This document shows, piece after piece, positions 10,174-18,208 of a stretch of 64,000 nt of DNA. Source of the stretch: Bryobacterales bacterium F-183. Its GTDB lineage: Bacteria > Acidobacteriota > Terriglobia > Bryobacterales > Bryobacteraceae. The notes beneath the pieces were generated by a model. That model did no database searches. It was not told where the DNA came from and worked only from the letters and a program-made list of their open reading frames with translations. The DNA lies in the NCBI GenBank assembly GCA_016865505.2, contig AP025252.1, positions 4,486,137 to 4,550,136 of the forward strand, in the 5' to 3' direction. Both the position numbers and the translations under genes were made by a program. The first letter of the stretch is position 1, and each line of letters begins with the position of its first letter.

Positions 10174-11454
10174 CTACCAGTTGGTGAATGACCCGTCCGG
10201 GCGCTGGTTGATCAGCATTCCTGCGCGGTAGGTGGTGTACTCTCCGATCTTGGTGAGCTTCGTCGTATCCACTACTACGCCGAGGCCTGGACGGTCGTTG
10301 GGCCAGAGCTTTCCATCCTTGAAGTCATAGACTTTGGGCAGGTGCGGCCAGGTACGCAGGCCGTTACCTAGCATTTCCATCAGTGCGATGACCGATGAGG
10401 CCGCGAGGCAGTGGACCAGCGCTGCTTCGGCGATGGGGCCTGTGAAGTGCGGGATCATGCCGATGTAATGCGTCTCGGCTAGAGCGATGATCTTCATGAA
10501 CTCGGTGATGCCTCCGACGTTGGGGAGGGTCACTCGCGTGTAGTCGATGAGTTGCTTTTCGATCAACGTGTTGATGTCCCACTTGTAGCCGAATTGCTCT
10601 CCTACCGCGATGGGGACCTTGGTGCGCTGGCGGACCGTTTCATACGACAGTACGTTTTCGCTGCGGATGAGGTCCTCGCAGAAGTAGGGGTGGAGGGGTT
10701 CGAGCAGGGTCGCGAGGTTGATGGCGTCGGGCAGGTCGAATTCGGTGTGGAAGTCGATGGCCCAGCCTCCGTCGCCTGCGCCTTTGTGGAGCAGGACGCA
10801 ATCGTCGTACATCTTGCGGACGAGTTTGAAGCGATCGACCACGCGCTCGCGGGGATTGTCGGTGGCGTGGCGGTAGGTACGGAAGCCGGCGTCCCGACAG
10901 GCCTTGGCGGCGCCTTCGAGCGTGCCTCCTGCGGGCCTGGGGAAGACGGTTGAGTAGAGTTCGATGTGGTCTCGCGCCTTGCCCCCGAGGAGTTGCCAGA
11001 CGGGTACGTCGAGGGCCTTGCCTTTGAGGTCCCAGAGCGCGAGGTCGAGGGCGCCGAGGGAGTGGAGCTTTTCGCGGCCGGCGGGATAGAAGTAGCCTCG
11101 CATCATGCGCTGCCAGTGGTGTTCGATTCGGAAGGGATCGAGTCCGATGAGCATGGCCGCGCACTCTTCCATGGTGCGGGGCTCGCCGCCTTCGCCAATG
11201 CCGATGAGTCCACGCTGGGTTTCGATCATCACCACGTTGGTGGATTGGTTGACCATGGGCTGGCCTTGGCGTCCTGTGGCGTCGCCGGAGTTGGTGAAGT
11301 AGCGGACTGCTTTGATCTTGTCTTCGGGTAGAGCGAAGGCGGGCAGAGTGCTAGCGCCGACAAGGCCTGCGGCGGTGCCTGTCGCGAGGCGGCGAAGGAG
11401 GTCGCGGCGGGAGGGGCGTTGCGAATCTGATGTGGGCAGCAGGTTCCGGTTCAT
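10174..11454 (-). CDS. Enolase-superfamily (mandelate racemase/muconate lactonizing) sugar-acid dehydratase-like enzyme
   Basis: A 426-residue protein. The ATG at 11454 is chosen over upstream starts because those would overlap the divergent gene and a TATAAT box lies at 11468-11473. SRRDLLRRLATGTAAGLVGASTLPAFA is a Tat signal, so this enzyme is exported, which is unusual for the superfamily. The N-terminal capping domain (about 45-170) is followed by the barrel: DFHTEFD, CEDLIRSEN and VGEQFG supply the Asp-Glu-Glu magnesium ligands, and PHFTGP supplies a likely general-acid His. The nearest functional relatives by motif are galactonate/mannonate dehydratases, which abstract the proton alpha to a carboxylate. 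The exact substrate is not predictable. It converges on the YgiT-type gene with a gap of 5 bases. Confidence 0.85.
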   Translation of the reverse strand: MNRNLLPTSDSQRPSRRDLLRRLATGTAAGLVGASTLPAFALPEDKIKAVRYFTNSGDATGRQGQPMVNQSTNVVMIETQRGLIGIGEGGEPRTMEECAAMLIGLDPFRIEHHWQRMMRGYFYPAGREKLHSLGALDLALWDLKGKALDVPVWQLLGGKARDHIELYSTVFPRPAGGTLEGAAKACRDAGFRTYRHATDNPRERVVDRFKLVRKMYDDCVLLHKGAGDGGWAIDFHTEFDLPDAINLATLLEPLHPYFCEDLIRSENVLSYETVRQRTKVPIAVGEQFGYKWDINTLIEKQLIDYTRVTLPNVGGITEFMKIIALAETHYIGMIPHFTGPIAEAALVHCLAASSVIALMEMLGNGLRTWPHLPKVYDFKDGKLWPNDRPGLGVVVDTTKLTKIGEYTTYRAGMLINQRPDGSFTNW

Positions 11455-11467
11455 AAGGCGTGCGGCC

Positions 11468-11473
11468 ATTATA
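11468..11473 (-). promoter_or_regulatory. -10 box of the enolase-superfamily gene
   Basis: On the minus strand the hexamer reads TATAAT and lies 13 bases before the ATG at 11454, so a transcript would have a leader of only about 6 bases. No convincing -35 is visible at 17-18 bases (ATCAGC / TATCAG). The divergent dienelactone hydrolase starts at 11522, so both promoters share this short gap. Confidence 0.35.
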
Positions 11474-11521
11474 TGCGGAGCTTTTGCGATGCTGATAGAC
11501 TCGCTGGCGAGGTATTCTCGC

Positions 11522-12433
11522 ATGGACGCATCGAAACCCAAGTTGCCGAGTGAGGCAATTGATCTTTACAACCTGTTTATCCACGGCGAAATCAGCCGGC
11601 GTGACTTCCTTTCGGGGGTACAGCGCTTTGCTGTCGGCGGGCTGACGGCTGCGGCGGTGATTGAGGCGCTGATGCCGAATTACGCGCACGGGCAGCAGAT
11701 TTCGCGTACCGATGACCGCATCATTACAAGCTACGAGACCGTGGATTCGCCGGACGGGAATGGGACGATCCGGGGGTATCTGGCGCGGCCTGCGAGTGCG
11801 GATACAAGGAGTGCGACGAAGACCAAGCTGCCGGGGATCATCGTGGTGCATGAGAACCGTGGGTTGAATCCGCACATCGAAGATATTGCGCGGCGGCTGG
11901 CGCTGGCGAACTTTATGGCGTTTGCACCGGATGGGACGACGTCGCTCGGTGGGTTCCCGGGTGACGATTACAATGGCGGTCTGCTGTTTGGCCGCATCAA
12001 CGCCCAACGTATGCTCGAAGATTTTGTGGCGGCGACGCGCTGGCTGAAGAACCATCCGGATTGTACGGGCAAGATCGGCATCACCGGGTTCTGCTACGGC
12101 GGGAATGTGTCCAATACGATGGCGGTACGGCTGGGCGAGGATCTGGCAGCCGCGGTGCCGTTCTATGGGAGCGCGCCACCGGCAGCGGATGTACCTAGGA
12201 TTCGTGCGGCGATCCTGGTGCACCATGGCGAGCGGGATACGCGGTTGGCGAGTGGCTGGCCGGCGTATGAAGAGGCGTTGAAGGCGGCCGAGATCCCGCA
12301 TGAGGGGTACATTTATCCTGATGCGGTGCATGGATTCCATTGCGACGCGACGCCCGAGCGGTACAACAAGCCGGCGGCGGATTTGGCTTGGGAGCGTACG
12401 GTGAACTGGTTCAATCAGTACGTCCGCGCCTAG
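11522..12433 (+). CDS. Dienelactone hydrolase family protein with Tat-like signal
   Basis: A 303-residue alpha/beta hydrolase. The ATG at 11522 has GAGG nine bases upstream and avoids overlap with the divergent gene. The N-terminus has an unusual run (AIDLYNLFIHGEISRRDFL) with a twin-arginine-like motif followed by a hydrophobic stretch (AVGGLTAAAVIEALMP). The catalytic Cys is in GITGFCYGGN (the GxCxGG nucleophile elbow of dienelactone hydrolases), the His is in DAVHGFHCD, and the Asp is in the HGERDTRL region. VVHENRGLNPHIEDIARRLA is the family's oxyanion segment. It likely opens lactones or esters outside the cytoplasm; pairing with a divergent exported sugar-acid dehydratase-like enzyme suggests use of lactones or uronates. 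Confidence 0.88.
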   Translation: MDASKPKLPSEAIDLYNLFIHGEISRRDFLSGVQRFAVGGLTAAAVIEALMPNYAHGQQISRTDDRIITSYETVDSPDGNGTIRGYLARPASADTRSATKTKLPGIIVVHENRGLNPHIEDIARRLALANFMAFAPDGTTSLGGFPGDDYNGGLLFGRINAQRMLEDFVAATRWLKNHPDCTGKIGITGFCYGGNVSNTMAVRLGEDLAAAVPFYGSAPPAADVPRIRAAILVHHGERDTRLASGWPAYEEALKAAEIPHEGYIYPDAVHGFHCDATPERYNKPAADLAWERTVNWFNQYVRA

Positions 12434-12447
12434 TGGCGGGAGCCCGT

Positions 12448-12453
12448 TACAAT
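12448..12453 (+). promoter_or_regulatory. -10 box (TACAAT) placed for a leaderless penicillin acylase transcript
   Basis: TACAAT followed by CG lies in the 27-base gap after the dienelactone hydrolase. It ends seven bases before the GTG start at 12461, the normal distance to a transcription start, so a transcript from here would be leaderless. No -35 match is seen at 17 bases (CGCGCC), which weakens the call. Confidence 0.3.
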
Positions 12454-12460
12454 CGAACCA

Positions 12461-14692
12461 GTGCTTCGACGCTCTGCGATTCGCTACGCGATGGCCGGCA
12501 TCGCGCTGATCTTGCTGCTTTTGTCTGGAATCATCTGGTGGGCCGGATACCGTGTGCTGCCGACTGTGGATGGGTCGGTAACGGCGGAGATCCGGCAGCC
12601 TGGATCGATTGTCCGCGATGAGCGGGGCATTCCAACGATTCAGGCGGCAAACATAGAAGACGCTCTGTTCCTGCAAGGGTACGCGACGGCGCAGGATCGC
12701 ATGTTTCAGATGGATGCGATCCGGCGGAAGGCTGCGGGTGAGTTGTCGGAGGTGACGGGTCCGGGGGCGCTGGAGTTGGATCTCGACTCGCGGCGACTAC
12801 GGATGCGGCAGATTGCCGAGACTCACTCCCGAATGATGCCGGCGGCCGATCGTGCGTTGTTAGCGGCGTATGCGCGCGGGGTCAATCACTTTTTGCGTAT
12901 ACATCGTGGCAAGGCGGCGATGGAGTTTGGGCTGCTGGGGTATGATCCGAAGCCCTGGACCGTCACCGATACTGTACTCGCTGGGCTTGAGATGTACCGG
13001 AGCCTGACCACTACCTGGAAGCACGATGTACAGAAGCAGACCATGCTGGCGGGGGGACTGAAGGACAAGGTCGAGCAGTTGTTTCCGCTGCGTACGGGAC
13101 GCGAGATACAGCCGGGGTCGAATGCCTGGGCGGTGGCGGGTATGCATACGGCGACGGGGAAGGCGCTGGTGTCGAACGATCCGCATTTGGGCTGGACGAT
13201 GCCTTCCACGTGGCATGCGGTGCGGATACAGGCGGCGGATTTGCAGGTAGCTGGAGTCGCGTTGCCAGGTGTGCCGGGCGTGATTGTCGGGCACAACCGC
13301 AATATCGCCTGGGGTGTTACGAATCTTGGGTTTGATGTCCAGGATTTGTATCAAGAGAAGGTCGACTTGCAGAGGCTGCGGTATGAGTACCAGGGGCAGG
13401 TGCTGCCGCTGGTGGTGGATCGCGACCTGATTCAGATTCGTGGCGAGCGTCCGCGGAACTTTGATGTTGCGAGTACGCAACATGGTCCGCTGATTGAGTT
13501 GCAGGGTGGGCAGGCGCTGGCTTTGCGCTGGATGGCGGCGGAGACCGGGGCCTTTCAATTTCCGTTTATTGAGCTGAATCGGGCGGCGAACTGGGAGCAG
13601 TTTCGGGCGGCTTTGAAGCGCTTTCCGGGTCCTGGGCAGAACTTTGTGTATGCGGACCGGGAAGGCAACATCGGGTATCAGGCGACGGGGCGGCTTCCGA
13701 TTCGGAAGGGCGCGTTAGGCGATACGCCGGTGGTGGGTTGGACGGGTGAGAACGAGTGGGTTGGGGTGATTCCGTTTGAGGAGTTGCCGTCGATTTACAA
13801 TCCGCCGTCCGGCTATATTGTGACGGCCAATCAGAATCCATTCCCGGCGGATTACAAGTACCCGGTGCATGGGGATTTTTCGGCGACCTATCGCGCGGAG
13901 CAGATTCGTGCCCTGCTGTCGGCGCGGCCAAAGGTCGCTGCGGCGGATATGGCTGCGGTGCAGACCGATGTGTACTCGGCGTTCTCGCACTTTATCGCGC
14001 GGCAGTTGGTGAAGGCGTACGAGGCGAAGGGCAAGGCGGCGGAGTTCCCGGATCTCGCGGGGTCGATTGGGCAGTTGAAGGCTTGGGACGGGCAGATGGA
14101 GCGGGGTAAGGCTGCGCCGATGATCGCGGTACTGGCGTTTCAGAAGATTCGCGCGGCGGTGGGAGATAAGGCGTCCACGGGGCGCGGGACGCTGTATACG
14201 GATCAGTATGCGCCGGTGGTGATCGAGAACCTGCTGCGGGCGCGGCCGAAGGGGTGGTTTGAGGATTGGGACCGGATGTTGCTGCAGCAGTTGACGGCGG
14301 CGATTGAAGAGGGTCGCACGTTGCAGGGCAGCATGCCGGATGGTTGGGATTACGGCGAATACAACGCGGTGACGATTCCGAATCCGGTGGTGAGTAGGGT
14401 GCCTGGGATCGGTGAATGGCTGGGGTACTTCAATGTGGGTCCGATTGGGATGGCGGGATCGTCGACGACGGTGAAGCAGACGACGAAGAATATTGGTCCT
14501 TCGATGCGGTTTACGGCGGACTTGTCGGATTGGGAGCAGTCGCGGTTGGATTTGACGATTGGGGAGAGCGGGCATCTGCTGTCGCCGCATTACAAGGATC
14601 AGTGGGAGCGGTACTGGAGTGGCGGGTCGACGGTGTTTGCGTTTGAGAAGGCGGAGCAGAAGCACGTTTTGAAAGTGGTTCCGGTTCAGTGA
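12461..14692 (+). CDS. Penicillin acylase family Ntn-hydrolase
   Basis: A 743-residue protein of the usual size for the family. A membrane-anchor or signal helix at residues about 10-32 (AMAGIALILLLLSGIIWWAGY) directs it to the periplasm. The alpha chain (about 35-215) begins with IVRDERGIPTIQA and LQGYATAQDRMFQMD. Self-cleavage should occur before Ser220 in PGSNAWAVAG, which becomes the N-terminal nucleophile of the beta chain; FVYADREGNIGYQATGRLP and HLGWTMPSTWHAV are further family motifs. Family members hydrolyse amide bonds of penicillins, acyl-homoserine lactones or related acyl amides; the specificity cannot be told. GTG start at 12461; ATG at 12491 is possible but would clip the anchor. 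Confidence 0.9.
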   Translation: MLRRSAIRYAMAGIALILLLLSGIIWWAGYRVLPTVDGSVTAEIRQPGSIVRDERGIPTIQAANIEDALFLQGYATAQDRMFQMDAIRRKAAGELSEVTGPGALELDLDSRRLRMRQIAETHSRMMPAADRALLAAYARGVNHFLRIHRGKAAMEFGLLGYDPKPWTVTDTVLAGLEMYRSLTTTWKHDVQKQTMLAGGLKDKVEQLFPLRTGREIQPGSNAWAVAGMHTATGKALVSNDPHLGWTMPSTWHAVRIQAADLQVAGVALPGVPGVIVGHNRNIAWGVTNLGFDVQDLYQEKVDLQRLRYEYQGQVLPLVVDRDLIQIRGERPRNFDVASTQHGPLIELQGGQALALRWMAAETGAFQFPFIELNRAANWEQFRAALKRFPGPGQNFVYADREGNIGYQATGRLPIRKGALGDTPVVGWTGENEWVGVIPFEELPSIYNPPSGYIVTANQNPFPADYKYPVHGDFSATYRAEQIRALLSARPKVAAADMAAVQTDVYSAFSHFIARQLVKAYEAKGKAAEFPDLAGSIGQLKAWDGQMERGKAAPMIAVLAFQKIRAAVGDKASTGRGTLYTDQYAPVVIENLLRARPKGWFEDWDRMLLQQLTAAIEEGRTLQGSMPDGWDYGEYNAVTIPNPVVSRVPGIGEWLGYFNVGPIGMAGSSTTVKQTTKNIGPSMRFTADLSDWEQSRLDLTIGESGHLLSPHYKDQWERYWSGGSTVFAFEKAEQKHVLKVVPVQ

Positions 14693-14704
14693 GAGACGGT
14701 GGGT

Positions 14705-14968
14705 ATGATCCTAAGTCCGGAGATCGAGCGATTGGCAGCTACTGTGGCTGGCCTTGCGCACGAGTCGACTGATGAGGCGATTCGCCGGTCGCTTGTTGAT
14801 CGCTTGGAGCGTCTCACGGCGTCGGAAGAGGCGAGGCTGGCGCGCCATGACAAGGTCGAAGCGATTCTGGCGGAGTTCCGCGCGGGTTTGCCGCCCGGTG
14901 TGCTCGGCAAGTCTCTTTCGAAGCAAGAGGAAGATGAGATCTTAGGCTACGGTCCGGACGGAGTCTGA
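14705..14968 (+). CDS. vapB: VapB-type antitoxin (Rv0623-like), toxin partner destroyed
   Basis: An 87-residue protein. ILSPEIERLAATVAGLAHES, DEAIRRSLVDRLERL, then VEAILAEFRA and the C-terminal EDEILGYGPDGV follow the pattern of the Rv0623-type VapB family: an N-terminal ribbon-helix-helix-like part that binds operator DNA and a C-terminal tail that wraps around the toxin. ATG at 14705; a GTG two codons earlier (14699) is also possible. In intact loci vapC follows with a stop/start overlap. Here only scraps of vapC remain (14969-15046), so this antitoxin is orphaned unless it neutralises a toxin elsewhere. Confidence 0.8.
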   Translation: MILSPEIERLAATVAGLAHESTDEAIRRSLVDRLERLTASEEARLARHDKVEAILAEFRAGLPPGVLGKSLSKQEEDEILGYGPDGV

Positions 14969-15046
14969 CGCTGGTTCTTGATTCTTCGCCGGACGATGCT
15001 GTACGTCGGCGACGACTTCAAATACACCGATATCATTGCTGCCTAG
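14969..15046 (+). pseudogene. vapC: Relic of vapC toxin: N-terminal and C-terminal ends fused out of frame
   Basis: Directly after the vapB stop, one frame reads TLVLDSS, the first strand and catalytic Asp motif (VxDxS) of a PIN-domain VapC. Twelve bases on, a different frame reads MLYVGDDFKYTDIIAA and a TAG stop at 15044, matching the standard end of VapC toxins (LLFKGxDFxxTDI.A). About 100 codons between these ends are missing, and the two ends are in different frames. There is no start codon for the first piece. This is a deletion relic rather than a gene. Confidence 0.75.
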
Positions 15047-15052
15047 AAACGC

Positions 15053-15081
15053 AAAAAGACCGGCGTGGTGGGTCACGCCGG
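15053..15081 (-). terminator. Intrinsic terminator of the TonB receptor gene
   Basis: An 8-bp GC-rich stem (15060-15067 with 15074-15081) around a 6-base loop is followed, on the minus strand, by TCTTTTTGC. It lies 77 bases after the stop of the receptor gene ending at 15158. On the plus strand the following bases (CCTTTGC) are a poor U-tract. Confidence 0.7.
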
Positions 15082-15157
15082 CCTTTGCATTGAGGTTCTT
15101 TGCGTTTCTGCCCTTTCGTGGAAAGCAGAACCGCAGCCTACCTCAAACCCTTTACGA

Positions 15158-18154
15158 CTAGAACGAGAAGCGGAGCTGGATGTCGACGCGGCGGTTGCCC
15201 GCGCCGGATCCGTCGCCGCCCATGGGTCCACCACCACCGCCGCCGCCGAAGCCGCCACCGCCCGAGGTGGACGTGGACTGGCCGAAGAGTGCGGAGCTGA
15301 GGTTACCGACCGGGGCCGCTAGGTTTACGGTGTTGAACAGGTTGCGGGCGCTGACAGAGAGGGTCAGGCTGTAGCGCTTGCCGCTATTGCCTCCGCCCAT
15401 CATGCCGCCACGCATACCACCGCCACCGCCGCCGCGCATACCGCCGCCACCACCCATCATGCCGCCGCCCATCATGCCTCCCATCATTCCACCACCGGGG
15501 CCGCCGGGGCCACCGCGACCGGCGCCTGCGTCAGCCGATTCGCCGCGCTTGCCGAAGCCCCAGGTGCGGGACATACGCATGTTGACGGAGAACTGGCTGG
15601 GGCCGATGCCGTAGTTGCGGGGGATCAGTACGTCGTTGGGGCCGGGGTTGGGGTTGAAGGTGCCGTAGCTCGTCACGATCGCACCGGGCGAGCCGGCAGT
15701 GGCGAACGAGGGGCGCTCGTTGAAGATGGTGTCGCCGTTGGTGTCGCGACCCGTGATGATGTTGAACGGTCGTCCTGAGGAGTAGATGATGAACGGGCTG
15801 GCCGTGATGCCGCGCCAGAGGTTGGCGTTGCCGTACATCATCACGCGGCGCTTGATGTTGAAGCTGGAGGGGCCGTATTCGCTGCTGAGGTCGTACGTGT
15901 AAGCGGGGGAGGTGCCCACGCCATCGGTGTCCGACTTCGCGTCCTGCAGCATCACGTTACCACCGAAGGTAAAGCGAGTTGAGGGGCGAAGGTTGGTGCC
16001 GAACATCAACTGGTTCTGACGCATCAGGCCCGAGGACTCGTACTGCAGGATGTTGCCGACGTTGCCGTACGGGCGGGCACCGCTGCCCAGGATGGGGGCG
16101 TTGATGTTGCGGGTACGCAGGGTGTGGATGCCGCGGGTGTTGACGTAGTTGACGTTGACGCTGATGTTGCGGGGCAACTGGCGTTCGACACCGAGCGAGG
16201 TCTGCGCGAGGTACGGAGTGGTGAGGTTGCCGGCCACCTGGCGTACGGTCTGCGCGACGAGGTTGCTGGAGAGCTGATCCAGAGTGGGGATGGTCTGGAA
16301 GAAGTTGGGGTTCTGCACGATGTAGTTCTTTTGGTTGGAACCGTTGAAGCGCAGAGCCTGCAGGGTCAAGTTGTTCTGGAAGCGATCGTAGAAGATGCCG
16401 AAGCCGGCGCGGATGACGGTCTTGGCGGCCTGGCGTCCTTTCGCACCCACGGCCCAGGCGAGGCTGAGGCGGGGGGCGAAGTTCATGTTGCTGCTGATGT
16501 TGGTCTGGTTTTCGTAACGCAGGCCGGCGCTGATGGTGAGGCTGGGCTTGATGCGCCAGTCGTCCAGGAAGAAGAGACCTACGTCGGTCTGGTCGACACC
16601 AGCGAGCGGGGTACCACCAGCGATGGAGAACTGCGAGGGGGCGCCGCCACGAGCGCGGATGTCCGCCATGGAGAAGCCGAGGGCCGAAAGCAGAAGCGTG
16701 CGGCGGTACTTTTCGAGCGACGTGACGATGGACTCCGAACCAGCGATGGGGTTGTTGTTGGCGTCGAGCGCCGGGGCGAGGCCGCCGGTGAAGACGAAGG
16801 TACCGCCAAAGTTGTTGGGCGAGAAATCGTTGACGCTGTTCCAGCGGACGCGGCCACCGAACTTGAAGGTGTGCTGCTTGTAGGTGCGGGTGGAGATGTT
16901 GTTGAGTTCGATGCCGCTCTGGGTGTTGTAGGCGTTGCCGATCTGCGCGCCGCCACCGGTGAAGGCGTCGAGTACGTTGACGGTGGGGATGGTGTTGTCG
17001 CCATTGTTGGCGATGCGGTCGTGGGTGTACTGGAAGCGGGTCTCGTTCACCAGGTTCGGGCTGAGGATCGAGGTTTCGGTGATCTGCACGGTGTGGTCGC
17101 GCATGGTGCTGTCGTAGGCGCGGGAGCCGAGCGAGAACTGTCCGATACCGTCGTTGCTGGACGTCATGGTGTTGAACGAGTACCGGCCGACGAGGGTGTG
17201 GTTGGCGCCCAAGGCGTAGTCGAGGCGCGGCGTGATGTGGGTGCGGCGCTGCGGGGTGTCGATGGCCTGCTGGAGGCGCGTGGGGGTCAGGCTGTTGTCG
17301 AGGATGGTGGCGTTGATGACCGAGTTGTCGTCGATTTCGCGGCGATCGGCGTCGATGGAGAATGAACTCTTCTTGCTCAGCGGTCCACCGAAGTTGAAGC
17401 CGTACAACCGCGAGGTGAAGGGCGCGCGCTCGGTGAGGAACGGGTTGCGGGAGTTCAGCGCTTCGTTGTTGAAGCTGAAGTTGGCGGAACCGCGGAAGCG
17501 ATCGGCACCGGGCTTGGTGAGGATCTCAATGCGGCCGAAGCCCTGACGATCGAACTCCGCCGAATACGGATTGGAGTTGATGCGGATTTCGCGGATGGCG
17601 GACTTGGGCGGCAACTGGCCACCGGAGAAGCCATCGATGAAAATCTGGCCACCGTTGGGACCAGCGGCGGGGCCGGCAAGAGCCTGCAGATCCTGGGCAA
17701 GTTGGTCCGGGTCATCGGAGAGGACATCGAGATCCTCTGCCTTTAATACCAACGCGCTTGAGTTCTGATCGGGATCAATGCCGACCTTGCCACGCTCTTC
17801 TGCAGAGACGTCGACGGCCTGCTTTTCGAGTTCGACCACGAGGGGGATGTCGAGGGTCAGGTTGCCGTTTACTTCCAAGGGGCGTTCAAATTTGGCGAAT
17901 CCGGCCAACGTAACGCGAACGGTGTACTTGCCAGCGCGAAGTCCGTTGGCGATGTACGAGCCGTCGTCGCCGGACAGTACGCTCACTTCGCCGCCGGGTC
18001 CGCGGAGGACGACAGAGGCGCCGGGGATTACGGCTTCCTGCTGGTCCATGACGCGGCCGCGCAGCGAGTAAAGAGTCTGCGGGAATGCCGCCGCGGCCAT
18101 GAGGAGAGCAAGGACGCTGGCCCGGACGGCTTTCTTCGTGTGAAGAGTATTCAT
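15158..18154 (-). CDS. Oar-like TonB-dependent receptor with Gly/Met-rich C-terminal tract
   Basis: A 998-residue protein. Signal peptide (ASVLALLMAAAAFPQ), carboxypeptidase-regulatory-like domain (about 28-115; LRGRVMDQQEAVIPGASVVLRG), plug (about 135-235; QIFIDGFSGGQLPPKSAIREI, NPYSAEFDRQGFGRIEI) and barrel, ending in IQLRFSF. Two low-complexity tracts are inserted near the end: residues about 885-925 are runs of Gly, Met and Arg (GGMMGGGMMGGGGGMRGG), and about 965-985 is Gly-rich. The family does not need these tracts. They probably form an exposed loop between late barrel strands; Met-rich loops can bind soft metals, but nothing proves that here. The gene follows the DUF5666 gene (18209-19459) by 54 bases on the same strand, and that protein carries the same kind of tract. 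Confidence 0.88.
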   Translation of the reverse strand: MNTLHTKKAVRASVLALLMAAAAFPQTLYSLRGRVMDQQEAVIPGASVVLRGPGGEVSVLSGDDGSYIANGLRAGKYTVRVTLAGFAKFERPLEVNGNLTLDIPLVVELEKQAVDVSAEERGKVGIDPDQNSSALVLKAEDLDVLSDDPDQLAQDLQALAGPAAGPNGGQIFIDGFSGGQLPPKSAIREIRINSNPYSAEFDRQGFGRIEILTKPGADRFRGSANFSFNNEALNSRNPFLTERAPFTSRLYGFNFGGPLSKKSSFSIDADRREIDDNSVINATILDNSLTPTRLQQAIDTPQRRTHITPRLDYALGANHTLVGRYSFNTMTSSNDGIGQFSLGSRAYDSTMRDHTVQITETSILSPNLVNETRFQYTHDRIANNGDNTIPTVNVLDAFTGGGAQIGNAYNTQSGIELNNISTRTYKQHTFKFGGRVRWNSVNDFSPNNFGGTFVFTGGLAPALDANNNPIAGSESIVTSLEKYRRTLLLSALGFSMADIRARGGAPSQFSIAGGTPLAGVDQTDVGLFFLDDWRIKPSLTISAGLRYENQTNISSNMNFAPRLSLAWAVGAKGRQAAKTVIRAGFGIFYDRFQNNLTLQALRFNGSNQKNYIVQNPNFFQTIPTLDQLSSNLVAQTVRQVAGNLTTPYLAQTSLGVERQLPRNISVNVNYVNTRGIHTLRTRNINAPILGSGARPYGNVGNILQYESSGLMRQNQLMFGTNLRPSTRFTFGGNVMLQDAKSDTDGVGTSPAYTYDLSSEYGPSSFNIKRRVMMYGNANLWRGITASPFIIYSSGRPFNIITGRDTNGDTIFNERPSFATAGSPGAIVTSYGTFNPNPGPNDVLIPRNYGIGPSQFSVNMRMSRTWGFGKRGESADAGAGRGGPGGPGGGMMGGMMGGGMMGGGGGMRGGGGGGMRGGMMGGGNSGKRYSLTLSVSARNLFNTVNLAAPVGNLSSALFGQSTSTSGGGGFGGGGGGGPMGGDGSGAGNRRVDIQLRFSF

Positions 18155-18208
18155 CTTGTTTTTCTATTTCTGTACGTTCTGTTGTTGTGGTCGTGAGGCC
18201 GTGCGCGC

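Noticed and set aside
15378-15500. Repetitive triplet-like DNA that could be a tandem repeat or CRISPR-like array
   Set aside because: It is coding sequence for a Gly/Met-rich tract; units are short, imperfect and without spacers.
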